Assembly (NCBI GenBank): GCA_900543705.1
Contig: UQSL01000004.1
Coordinates: forward strand, 7,638-71,637
Length of the DNA stretch: 64,000 nt
Reading direction: 5' to 3'
Origin: an uncultured Oscillospiraceae bacterium
Lineage (GTDB): Bacteria; Bacillota; Clostridia; Oscillospirales; Ruminococcaceae
Numbering within the stretch: the stretch's first letter is position 1; every line of letters starts with the position of its first letter. The notes below the pieces were generated by a model. That model searched no databases. It worked only from the letters and a program-made list of their open reading frames with translations, and was not told where the DNA came from. Positions 48,523-55,954 of this stretch are shown piece by piece. The position numbers and the translations under genes are program-made.

Positions 48523-50607
48523 TCACTTTACACGGCGGTAGTAGAGCCCCCGGGTGTATTCCCCGTTTGCCCGTTTACCGGATTGATAAGCGTGCAGCAC
48601 CTGACCGCACTGCTCCCTGGTTTCCCCTGTAAAAAGGAGCACGGCATAAGAAACGCCGGAAAACTCTTTCAGATGGTCTGCCAGCCACAGAGGCTTGGGG
48701 TTGTATATCTCGCTCGCCCCATAGGAACAAGACACGGCAAACCGGTTGCCGAAACGGTCGGTCAGATGGTAGCCCTTTTTGCGGCATTCGCCACAGGAGG
48801 TCACATTTTTGAGCGGGCAGTTCCTTGTCAGCATCAAGGGCAGGTACCCATAAGCCATGATTCCCACCGGTAAGTAGGAGCCGAGTGAACGGATGCACTC
48901 AATGGGTGTTTCATAGGAGAGAACCGTCTCCTGCAACCCCATTTCAGCCGCGGCTTTGAGCGCATGGGAGTTTGTCAGGTTCAGCGAGAAGCCGCCCTCC
49001 ATGGCAAACCCAAGGCGCTTGCAGCGCGGGACGTCGCCTAAATTGGAGATGAGAACACGGGAGATACCAACCTCTTTGATTGCCGAAAGACGGTTTTCCA
49101 GTTCTCCTTCCCGTTCAAAGCAGGCGCGCGGGAGCGCCGCGCAGAGTTTGTCCTGGTGTCCCTTTATAAAAGGGTCGTTCCGGTGCTCATACAGCTCATC
49201 CACCGGGAGATAGATACGCTCCAGCATCGAGGTATCCTGCGGAACCTGCAGGAAATGGGAAAACTGTGCCCGAAGAACCGGGGAAATCAGGTTTAACAGC
49301 CTGGGATGGGAGTTTGTCTCCACCGGATGGCATTCGTGCTCAGGGGCTTTGCAGCGCAGCTCGGACAACTTTGCCAGGCAGTCCCGGCGCAGGGCGTTGA
49401 GCGAAGACGCGGGGAGGAACAGCCCGCCATCAAGGTGCGCCGAACAATTATCCACCCGGTAAGGGGTACCGCCCGTCTTTTCCAGGCTGCGGCGCACGGA
49501 TGTTTCGTCTGCCGCTTTGGTTTGGGCGGCTTGCGGGATGTCCCCGGCCGCTTCGGCGCGGTTTCCTTCTTCATCCGTACAGACGAGGGTGTAGGGCTCC
49601 CCCGCCCTTGCGATAAACTCCATCGATACGCCGATACGTGGCATCTCGTCCTTATAAAGTGCATGCAAGCGGGCGAAGACATCTCCCGCTGCGGTGACGT
49701 CCTCCTTTTGCCGGATGCCGAACATCTGCGGCGAGGGGATACCCAGATAATATCCGTCAGTAAATCCGCTGCGGGAAAAAACCGCACGCAGCATCCGGGC
49801 AAGCTCAGGATCGACCCGGCCGGTTTCCCGCATCTGATAGCAGCAGGCTACCGCACAGGCGACGTATTCGGGGCGCTTCATCCGCCCCTCTATTTTAAAG
49901 GAGGCCACGCCCGCGTCATAGAGCGTGTTCACATATTCGATCAGGGACAAATCCTTCAGGCTCAAATCGTGGCGGGCTTTATCCACAAAGCCATTGTTTG
50001 CACAAAACGGAAGACGGCAGGGCTGGGCGCACAGTCCGCGGTTGCCGCTCCTGCCGCCGATCATGGCGCTGAGCGTACACTGCCCGGAGACGGACATGCA
50101 CAGCGCGCCGTGGATAAAGACCTCGATTTCAATCGGGGAATGCCGGCAGATATGCCGTATCTGCTCCAAGGAGCATTCCCTGGCCAGAACGGCACGGGAA
50201 AAACCGAGCCGGGCAAGTTCTTGCACGCCGTCAAGGGTATGAACGGACATCTGGGTAGAGCCGTGCAGTTGCATCTGCGGACAGATTTCCCGCACCAAGC
50301 GTGCGACCCCGAGATCCTGGACAATCAGGGCGTCCACTCCGGCCTTAGCCGCTTCAAGTACAGTATTCTGCACGCGATCCATCTCATCGTCAAAGGCAAG
50401 GGTGTTGAGCGTCTGGTGAACGGTGACGCCCCGTTCGTGGCAAAAAGCCACGGTTTCGCAAAGCTCCACAAAGCCGAAATTGGTTGCGTTTCGCCTGGCG
50501 TTAAAATCCTTCCCGCCAAGATAGACTGCATCACAGCCGGAAAACACGGCGGCTTTCACAGATTCAAAGCTGCCGGCAGGCGCCAATATTTCCGCTTTGT
50601 TTCTCAC
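48523..50607 (-). CDS. Peptidase U32 family protein, long form
   Basis: 694-residue U32-family protein. The N-terminal TIM-barrel-like U32 core contains EILAPAGSFESVKAAVFSG, GCDAVYLGGKDFNAR, HGALCMSVSGQC, SGNRGLCAQPCR and the signature FKIEGRMKRPEYVA; the C-terminal half includes a DUF3656-like region and a late cysteine cluster (NCPLKNVTSCGECRK). U32 members such as RlhA and TrhP act in RNA hydroxylation with iron-sulphur ligands, so an RNA-modifying role is plausible, rather than proteolysis. Start is GTG at 50607, overlapping the zapA stop (GTGA). Confidence 0.85.
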   Translation of the reverse strand: MRNKAEILAPAGSFESVKAAVFSGCDAVYLGGKDFNARRNATNFGFVELCETVAFCHERGVTVHQTLNTLAFDDEMDRVQNTVLEAAKAGVDALIVQDLGVARLVREICPQMQLHGSTQMSVHTLDGVQELARLGFSRAVLARECSLEQIRHICRHSPIEIEVFIHGALCMSVSGQCTLSAMIGGRSGNRGLCAQPCRLPFCANNGFVDKARHDLSLKDLSLIEYVNTLYDAGVASFKIEGRMKRPEYVACAVACCYQMRETGRVDPELARMLRAVFSRSGFTDGYYLGIPSPQMFGIRQKEDVTAAGDVFARLHALYKDEMPRIGVSMEFIARAGEPYTLVCTDEEGNRAEAAGDIPQAAQTKAADETSVRRSLEKTGGTPYRVDNCSAHLDGGLFLPASSLNALRRDCLAKLSELRCKAPEHECHPVETNSHPRLLNLISPVLRAQFSHFLQVPQDTSMLERIYLPVDELYEHRNDPFIKGHQDKLCAALPRACFEREGELENRLSAIKEVGISRVLISNLGDVPRCKRLGFAMEGGFSLNLTNSHALKAAAEMGLQETVLSYETPIECIRSLGSYLPVGIMAYGYLPLMLTRNCPLKNVTSCGECRKKGYHLTDRFGNRFAVSCSYGASEIYNPKPLWLADHLKEFSGVSYAVLLFTGETREQCGQVLHAYQSGKRANGEYTRGLYYRRVK

Positions 50608-50951
50608 GCCTTGCCGCCCTTCTCTCCTTTGAGCAGCTCAATTTGAGTCTGCAAAGCGAGAATCTGGCGCTTTGCCTCATCCGCTTCCAAGCGTGCGCGG
50701 CGCGCCTCCTCCAAATATTCGGAAATCTGGGAGCGCAGATGGTCGCTCGACTGGGACGCCTTGCGGCTCTCGTCCAGGTAGTTGAGGGAGCACAGCAGGG
50801 CGGCGGACATCACCGACATCGAGGAGCTCGAATCGAGCAGGCCGGTCATGTCCCTGTTGATGATTTCTGCAAGGGAGTTGACATAATCAGCGGATTCTTC
50901 CGTGACAACGGTATACTCACTGCCGTATAGTTTGACTTTTATGCGGTTCAT
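50604..50951 (-). CDS. zapA: Cell division protein ZapA
   Basis: FtsZ-ring bundling protein of 115 residues: N-terminal NRIKVKLYGSEYTV sheet, then a long helix/coiled coil (about 55-110, ending QTQIELLKGEKGGKA). ATG at 50951 has AAAGGAG eight bases upstream; ten upstream codons are rejected. Its stop codon overlaps the GTG start of the U32 gene, a common gene pair in Clostridia. A TATAAT on the minus strand at 51035-51030 is a possible -10. Confidence 0.9.
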   Translation of the reverse strand: MNRIKVKLYGSEYTVVTEESADYVNSLAEIINRDMTGLLDSSSSMSVMSAALLCSLNYLDESRKASQSSDHLRSQISEYLEEARRARLEADEAKRQILALQTQIELLKGEKGGKA

Positions 50952-51099
50952 AGGAAAAACTCCTTTGAGGTGTAATGTCAAAAAAGAGGATAAGCGGCGA
51001 TTATTTCAGGGATTTCGCCATATATTGTTATTATACCTGATTTGTGCAGAGGAAAAAAGAGATAAACTGAAAATATTTTGCCGGTTTGACAAGGTGACA

Positions 51100-51236
51100 T
51101 AATTGTCCGGGATAAGAACAGTTTCTTCTGGGAAAGTTCCACAATGATTGTAATTCTTCGAGCACCGCTAATGCGGCAGGAATGTGTCATGTGGGAAAGG
51201 GGGTTAGGCAGAGTTTCCCCCTTCCCTCGTTTTTTT
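51100..51236 (+). ncRNA. Candidate structured small RNA upstream of zapA
   Basis: Plus strand, no coding frame. CCAC-ATGA (51139-51147, one bulged A) pairs with TCAT-GTGG (51187-51194), ATTC with GAAT inside that, and CCGC-TAAT-GCGG forms the tip, giving a rod-like hairpin. It is followed by GGGAA-GGGGG/CCCCCTTCCC and seven T (51230-51236), a strong plus-strand terminator with no plus-strand gene before it. A TTGACA lies at 51086-51091 without a good -10. The remainder to 51524 has no supported gene. Confidence 0.4.
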
Positions 51237-51524
51237 GGACGAAACCAAAAAGGAATTACGCCGTGCGGGGCCGAAACTCCGTTTAAGAGCTGCAGGGCGC
51301 CGCACCGCTTCCTGTTCTAAGGGGACAGCCTTAAGTGATTTCCTGCCGGGGAAATCCACCACAGAAAAATCCACATGGACTTTTTCGCAGAGATTGAAAG
51401 ATTAACTCTGTTCGATTATAATAAAAAGAAAGCCATCCGAAAGAAAAGAATCCGACAAAAACGACAAAACAAAGGATGGAATGACTTTGAATCCATGGGC
51501 AGAAAAGGAAAGGCGGAGGACACA

Positions 51525-51866
51525 ATGCAGTTATCAGAACTAGACGGAGAGAAGGATATCACCCTGCTGTATGACGGCGGAACACCGGAGCGGATCCTCT
51601 CAGAAGTCTACTGCTGCGACCTGCTCAGCCATGCGATGTCACACGCCCCGGCGGGGTGTGCATGGGTTACAGTCACAGCAAACGAGAATACCCTCGCAGT
51701 CGCAAAACTGCGGGAGGTATCCTGTGTGATATTTGACGAGGGGATTTTCCCTTCACCGGAACTAACCAGTTGCGCCAAAGAACATGGGATTGCTGTTGCG
51801 AAAACGGAACTCCCGGTTTATCAAGCTGCCCGGCAGATAGATGACAGGATTACAGGAGGAGATTAG
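51525..51866 (+). CDS. DRTGG-domain-like protein
   Basis: 113-residue protein whose centre, CCDLLSHAMSHAPAGCAWVTV, NENTLAVAKLREVSCVIFDEG and KEHGIAVAKTELPVYQAARQI, matches the small DRTGG-like proteins found with electron-transfer and hydrogenase genes in Clostridia. Such domains bind nucleotides or act as regulators; the role is uncertain. ATG at 51525 has GGAGG eight bases upstream; 50 upstream codons are lysine/arginine-rich and unsupported. It is followed immediately (zero spacing) by an SDR gene. Confidence 0.65.
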   Translation: MQLSELDGEKDITLLYDGGTPERILSEVYCCDLLSHAMSHAPAGCAWVTVTANENTLAVAKLREVSCVIFDEGIFPSPELTSCAKEHGIAVAKTELPVYQAARQIDDRITGGD

Positions 51867-52601
51867 ATGGCAAAAACAGTTTTAATCACCGGTGCTTCCC
51901 GCGGCATTGGAAGATCCACCGCGATTTCCTTTGCTTCCAAAGGCTTTCAGGTGGCTCTCAATTACTATGCGGACACCGCCGCGGCGGAAAAAACGGCGGA
52001 GATCGTACGCAGTTTCGGCGTGTTTGCGGAGGTTTTCCGCGCGGATGTTTCAAACTCCGCCGCCGTCTCCGCCATGGTGCAGGAGGTGGTGGAGCGGTTC
52101 GGATCCATAGATGTGCTCGTGTGCAATGCGGGCATTGCTCAGCAGCGGGTGTTCCAGGACATCACGGATGAGGAGTGGAGCCGCATGATAGGGGTGCATC
52201 TGGGCGGCACGTTTTACTGCTGTCGCGCCGTGCTTCCCCAGATGATTCAGAGAAAAGAGGGGCGCATTATCACTCTGTCCTCGATGTGGGGCGTGACCGG
52301 CGGCTCGTGTGAGGTGCACTACTCTGCCGCAAAGGCGGGCATCATCGGGCTGACAAAGGCGCTTGCAAAAGAAGTGGGTCCGTCAGGTATTACGGTCAAC
52401 TGTGTGGCGCCCGGCGTTGTGGAAACGGATATGTGCGCGGATTATGACGAGCAGACGCTGGAAGCTCTGCGTCAGGAGGCTCCGCTCGGCAGGCTTGGCA
52501 CGTCGCAGGACGTCGCGGATGCCATTGAGTTCCTCGCATCGGATAAGGCGGGCTTCATCACTGGTCAGGTACTCAGTCCCAACGGGGGGATTGTCATCTA
52601 A
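51867..52601 (+). CDS. Short-chain dehydrogenase/reductase, FabG-like
   Basis: NAD(P)H-dependent oxidoreductase of 244 residues, Rossmann fold. Cofactor motif TGASRGIG (8-15), NAG (about 90), catalytic Ser in SSMWGV, Tyr-x-x-x-Lys in YSAAK, and VAPGVVETDM. Length and motifs fit 3-oxoacyl-ACP reductase, but the gene is not in a fatty-acid cluster and lies behind a DRTGG-like protein, so a different carbonyl substrate is possible. Confidence 0.88.
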   Translation: MAKTVLITGASRGIGRSTAISFASKGFQVALNYYADTAAAEKTAEIVRSFGVFAEVFRADVSNSAAVSAMVQEVVERFGSIDVLVCNAGIAQQRVFQDITDEEWSRMIGVHLGGTFYCCRAVLPQMIQRKEGRIITLSSMWGVTGGSCEVHYSAAKAGIIGLTKALAKEVGPSGITVNCVAPGVVETDMCADYDEQTLEALRQEAPLGRLGTSQDVADAIEFLASDKAGFITGQVLSPNGGIVI

Positions 52602-52628
52602 CCATTGAAAGGGGAAAAAGGGGTTGTT

Positions 52629-52902
52629 ATGCAGAAAACGGCGGAGCAGGCTTCCAAAGGGATGCGTAAAAACTATCATGCAGTGGACATAATACGGGTG
52701 GTATGCGCGGTGCTCGTCATGTGCGTGCACGTCTTGACTTATGCCTGATTCGCTATGTCCATTCCGCCGTGATTCCAGGAATTTAAAAGAGATCACTCTG
52801 AGCGATCGGCCCTGCTCTCGTATCCTGCGGGAGATGAGCGTGCTTATCTACTGCTCCCATGAGCTGATTTTATTATCATCCAAAATTATACAAAGTGTAT
52901 AA
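52629..52902 (+). pseudogene. Acyltransferase-3 family remnant with large internal deletion
   Basis: ATG at 52629 opens a 39-codon frame whose end, NYHAVDIIRVVCAVLVMCVHV, looks like the first transmembrane helix of acyltransferase-3 (surface O-acyltransferase) proteins, then stops at TGA 52746-52748. A second frame to 52902 encodes RILREMSVLIYCSHELILL, typical of the last helix of the same family. About 300 internal codons are missing. The two ends imply decay by deletion rather than a new small gene. Confidence 0.7.
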
Positions 52903-52989
52903 TGTGATGCACCTCCACGCCGTACTGATTTCCGACCTCATGTTATTTTTTCAGAAAAAGTGTAAGATGAAATTTTAGAAGTGGCTATA

Positions 52990-53511
52990 CTAAAAACCAT
53001 AAAACACCCCTGTGCATGTGCACAGGGGTGTTTGTTGTGGTTTTGCCAAATTGAAGATGGTAAGCCCCCTCTGCCTGGCAAATTGTACAGTATAAGCAGT
53101 CCCTCCACTTTCGCCGGTGAGGTAACACAGGCAAAAGGAGGCATGCTCCACCAGATACCGGTTGCGTTTGTGCATGCAGCCGCTGCAATAATGGGAAGAG
53201 AGGAACACGGCTTCATCTGCACGGCGGAGAATTTCCCGGTACATGCGCCGTTGGGTTGCGTTCCAGTATTTGTCCTGCTCCCGGCAGGGCAGGACGAGAA
53301 CAAGCCTGATTTGGGGAAACTCCCTTTTCAGGCGCAAAACAGTCTGTGCGGCAAGGGTGTCGAAGCCGAGCGCGCCGCCTGCGAGAAATTGGCGAAAGCC
53401 CTGGGAAATCAGCGTTCTCAGGGTTTGTTCCAGAGCCAGAGTGAGTTCCGGAAGATGTTCCGGCGGGATATGCCGATGGCCGGTAAAACAACAGGTTTGT
53501 TCTGCTATCAT
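52990..53511 (-). CDS. SLOG-fold protein (DUF1273/YpsA-like)
   Basis: 173-residue protein with a Rossmann-like SLOG nucleotide-binding fold. CFTGHRHIPPEHL at the N-terminus, FLAGGALGFDTLAAQTVL (the glycine-rich ligand loop), LVLVLPCREQ and GESGGTAYTVQFARQRGL match YpsA/DUF1273. SLOG proteins sense nucleotide-derived ligands and often serve conflict or signalling systems. Start at 53511 (GTGAGGCG upstream); 43 upstream codons are rejected. The final 14 residues are encoded by a terminator-like palindrome, suggesting the 3' end has been altered. Confidence 0.8.
   Translation of the reverse strand: MIAEQTCCFTGHRHIPPEHLPELTLALEQTLRTLISQGFRQFLAGGALGFDTLAAQTVLRLKREFPQIRLVLVLPCREQDKYWNATQRRMYREILRRADEAVFLSSHYCSGCMHKRNRYLVEHASFCLCYLTGESGGTAYTVQFARQRGLTIFNLAKPQQTPLCTCTGVFYGF
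53002..53033. terminator. 15-base palindrome/terminator inside the SLOG gene 3' end
   Basis: Arms at 53002-53016 and 53019-53033 are perfect complements (AAACACCCCTGTGCA type), with a two-base centre. The minus-strand transcript ends in TTTT. It overlaps the last codons of the SLOG gene. Confidence 0.7.
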
Positions 53512-53566
53512 AATAATTCGCCTCACATGATTCGCATATGAATATAGTTTATCAGGAAAACTACTA

Positions 53567-53590
53567 TTACGCAAGTGCGTATACGCGTAA
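53567..53590. promoter_or_regulatory. Interlocked palindromes between SLOG and XRE genes
   Basis: TTACGC (53567-53572) and GCGTAA (53585-53590) flank TACGC-AAGT-GCGTA and GCGTATACGC. A second repeat TGTAAA-TTCT-TTTACA lies at 53592-53607. These nested symmetries in the 118-base divergent spacer are good candidates for binding of the adjacent XRE regulator. Confidence 0.5.
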
Positions 53591-53629
53591 ATGTAAATTC
53601 TTTTACAATTACTTGCAGAGGCGATGTAT

Positions 53630-53872
53630 ATGTCGATCAAGGAAGCAATTGTACAGCGATTTCAGGAATTATGTAAAGAACGTAACATGAAATATAATGA
53701 ACTTGCGGTGCGTTCTGGGGTGACGCCTTCCACTGTTTACAGTATGATGAATCCTAATAGGAAAGATTTATCTGTCATTACCGTGAAGAAGCTGTGTGAC
53801 GGACTAGATATTACGATCATAGATTTTTTTAATTGCAAGCTGTTTGAGAATTTGGAACAGGAAATCAAATAA
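53630..53872 (+). CDS. XRE-family helix-turn-helix regulator
   Basis: 80-residue cro/C1-type protein consisting of little more than the DNA-binding domain: AIVQRFQELCKERNMKYNELA, GVTPSTVYSMMNPNRKDLS and TVKKLCDGLDITIIDFF. The ATG at 53630 is better spaced (eight bases) from AGAGG than the ATG at 53624. Divergently arranged with the SLOG gene across 118 bases containing nested palindromes, consistent with local regulation. Own terminator. Confidence 0.85.
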   Translation: MSIKEAIVQRFQELCKERNMKYNELAVRSGVTPSTVYSMMNPNRKDLSVITVKKLCDGLDITIIDFFNCKLFENLEQEIK

Positions 53873-53908
53873 ACCCACGGATGAGGACTGAATCATCCGT
53901 GGGTTTTT
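53871..53908 (+). terminator. Terminator of the XRE gene
   Basis: AAACCCACGGATGA (53871-53884) and TCATCCGTGGGTTT (53893-53906) form a 14-base stem ending in T5. Confidence 0.9.
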
Positions 53909-54083
53909 CTTTGCGCCGTCTTATTCTTTTGGTTTTTTCAGTAGTGGAACAATTTTGATCTTTCTGTGGGGTTAAAAGCCGCACTGCGGGCAAATTTTGT
54001 GCGGTCTCTGCGGCTGCGGCTGTGCGGCTTAATACTGACCAAAGGAAAGCTTTGCCCAGTAGGAAACCGTTCTCTGCCAAAAC

Positions 54084-54116
54084 AAAAAGGCCTCCCAGCA
54101 TTTGCCGGGATGGCCT
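54084..54116 (-). terminator. Terminator of the ABC exporter operon
   Basis: Minus strand: AGGCC-TCCC pairs with GGGA-GGCCT around GCAAATGC, followed by TTTTTG; 12 bases after the stop codon of the second ABC gene. The stretch 53909-54083 between the two terminators shows only GC-rich direct and inverted GCGG repeats. Confidence 0.8.
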
Positions 54117-54127
54117 GATGAGCCCGT

Positions 54128-55954
54128 TTAAGCGGACTGCGAAGATTCAAACTGAGAGTTGTACAGCTTTGCATAAAAGCCGCCCTGCTTCATCAACTCC
54201 TCGTGCCTGCCCTGCTCGACGATGTCGCCCTCGTTCATGACGAGAATCAAATCCGCATCGCGGATGGTGGAAAGCCTGTGCGCGATGACAAAGCTGGTTC
54301 TGCCCCGCATCAGGTTATCCATGGCGCGTTGGATGCGCACCTCGGTACGGGTATCGACAGAAGAAGTAGCCTCGTCGAGAATCAGGATTTTCGGGTCGGC
54401 AAGAATGGCACGCGCAATCGTCAGAAGCTGTTTCTGACCCTGGGAGACGTTGCTCGCCTCTTCATTGAGCACCATGTTGTAGCCGTCCGGCAGAGTCTTG
54501 ACGAAGTGCTCCACATGGGCGGATTTTGCGGCCGCCTTGACCTCCTCGTCGGTTGCGTCGAGCCTGCCGTAACGGATGTTCTCCATAATCGTGCCGTTGA
54601 ACAGCCAGGTATCTTGGAGCACCATGCCGAACATCTCGCGCAATTCATTGCGGTTAAAGTCCCTGACATCGTGTCCGTCGATCAAAATCGCGCCGTCCGT
54701 GACGTCGTAAAAACGCATCAACAGTTTGATCATCGTGGTCTTGCCGGCGCCGGTCGGGCCGACAATTGCAATCTTCTGGCCTGGCTTCACTTCAGCGGAG
54801 AAGTCCTTGATGATGTTTTTCTCCGGATTGTAGCCGAATTTGACATGGTCAAAGGTGACGCGGCCTTCCAGCCCCTTCACGGAGACCGGGTGTTCGGCAA
54901 ACTGGTCCTCCTCTTCCTCGGCGAGGAATTCAAAGACCCGTTCCGCGGCAGCCGCCGTGGACTGCAGCATATTCGTAACCTGGGCCGCAGCGGAAACCTG
55001 CTGGGTGAAGGTCTTGACATACTGGATGAAAGACTGGATGTTGCCGACGGTAATCGTGCCGCCGATTGCAAGCCATCCACCGAGAATGGCAACTACAACG
55101 TAGCCCACATTGCCGATAAAGTTCATAATCGGCTGCATCATGCCGGAGAAAAACTGGGATTTCCAGGCGGATTTGTAAAGGATGTTATTCGTCTCATCAA
55201 AGGTTTTGATGACATCCTCCTCGCTGTTGAACGCGCGCACGATGTTGTGCCCGCCATAGACCTCCTCAACCTGACCGTTTACATGGCCAAGGTATTCCTG
55301 CTGTGCCTTAAAGTACTTCTGGGAGCGCTTGACGATAAGAGAGACAAGCACCATGGAAATCGGGAGAATCAGCAGGGCGACGATGGTCATCAGCCAGCTG
55401 ATGGAGAACATCATGATGAGCACGCCGACCACAGTGGTGATCGAGGTGATAATTTGAATGACGCTCTGGTTCATGCTTTGGCTGAGGGTGTCGATATCGT
55501 TCGTCACACGGGAGAGCACCTCGCCGTGCGTCTTGGTGTCAAAGTATTTCATCGGCATCCGCTGGATTTTTTCGGAGATCGCCTTTCTCAGCTGATAGGT
55601 GACCTTCTGGGTGACTCCGGTCATGAGGAAACTCTGGATATAACTAAACAGTGCGCTGATGGCATACATGCCAAGCAGGAACAGCAGGATTTGCCCGACT
55701 TTTGTAAAATCAATGCCTGCCCCACCGGATACCTTGCTGACAAGGCCGTTGAAGATTTCGGTGGTCGCGTTGCCGAGGATTTTCGGCCCAACAATCGAGA
55801 ACACCGTGCTGCCGACTGCAAAAATCAGGACCAGCAGCAGGGAAATCTTATAGGCGGAAAGGTATTTCGCCAGTTTTTTCATGGAACCCTTGAAGTCCTT
55901 GGCTTTTTCCGCCGGCATTCTGCCGTGCCCCATAGGGCCCTTCGGTCTGCTCAT
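54128..55954 (-). CDS. ABC exporter half-transporter with canonical ATPase site
   Basis: 608-residue type IV exporter half: six transmembrane helices (about 30-330) and a nucleotide-binding domain with Walker A GPTGAGKTT, signature VSQGQKQ and Walker B ILILDEATSSVD with the catalytic Glu. It overlaps the 751-residue partner by four bases (ATGA). Together they form a heterodimeric exporter of the LmrCD/BmrCD/TM287-288 type. Substrate is unknown; the linked MarR suggests a drug, bile acid or other toxic compound. Confidence 0.9.
   Translation of the reverse strand: MSRPKGPMGHGRMPAEKAKDFKGSMKKLAKYLSAYKISLLLVLIFAVGSTVFSIVGPKILGNATTEIFNGLVSKVSGGAGIDFTKVGQILLFLLGMYAISALFSYIQSFLMTGVTQKVTYQLRKAISEKIQRMPMKYFDTKTHGEVLSRVTNDIDTLSQSMNQSVIQIITSITTVVGVLIMMFSISWLMTIVALLILPISMVLVSLIVKRSQKYFKAQQEYLGHVNGQVEEVYGGHNIVRAFNSEEDVIKTFDETNNILYKSAWKSQFFSGMMQPIMNFIGNVGYVVVAILGGWLAIGGTITVGNIQSFIQYVKTFTQQVSAAAQVTNMLQSTAAAAERVFEFLAEEEEDQFAEHPVSVKGLEGRVTFDHVKFGYNPEKNIIKDFSAEVKPGQKIAIVGPTGAGKTTMIKLLMRFYDVTDGAILIDGHDVRDFNRNELREMFGMVLQDTWLFNGTIMENIRYGRLDATDEEVKAAAKSAHVEHFVKTLPDGYNMVLNEEASNVSQGQKQLLTIARAILADPKILILDEATSSVDTRTEVRIQRAMDNLMRGRTSFVIAHRLSTIRDADLILVMNEGDIVEQGRHEELMKQGGFYAKLYNSQFESSQSA

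Noticed and set aside
49306..50646. 446-codon plus-strand open frame
   Set aside because: Antisense shadow of the U32-family gene.
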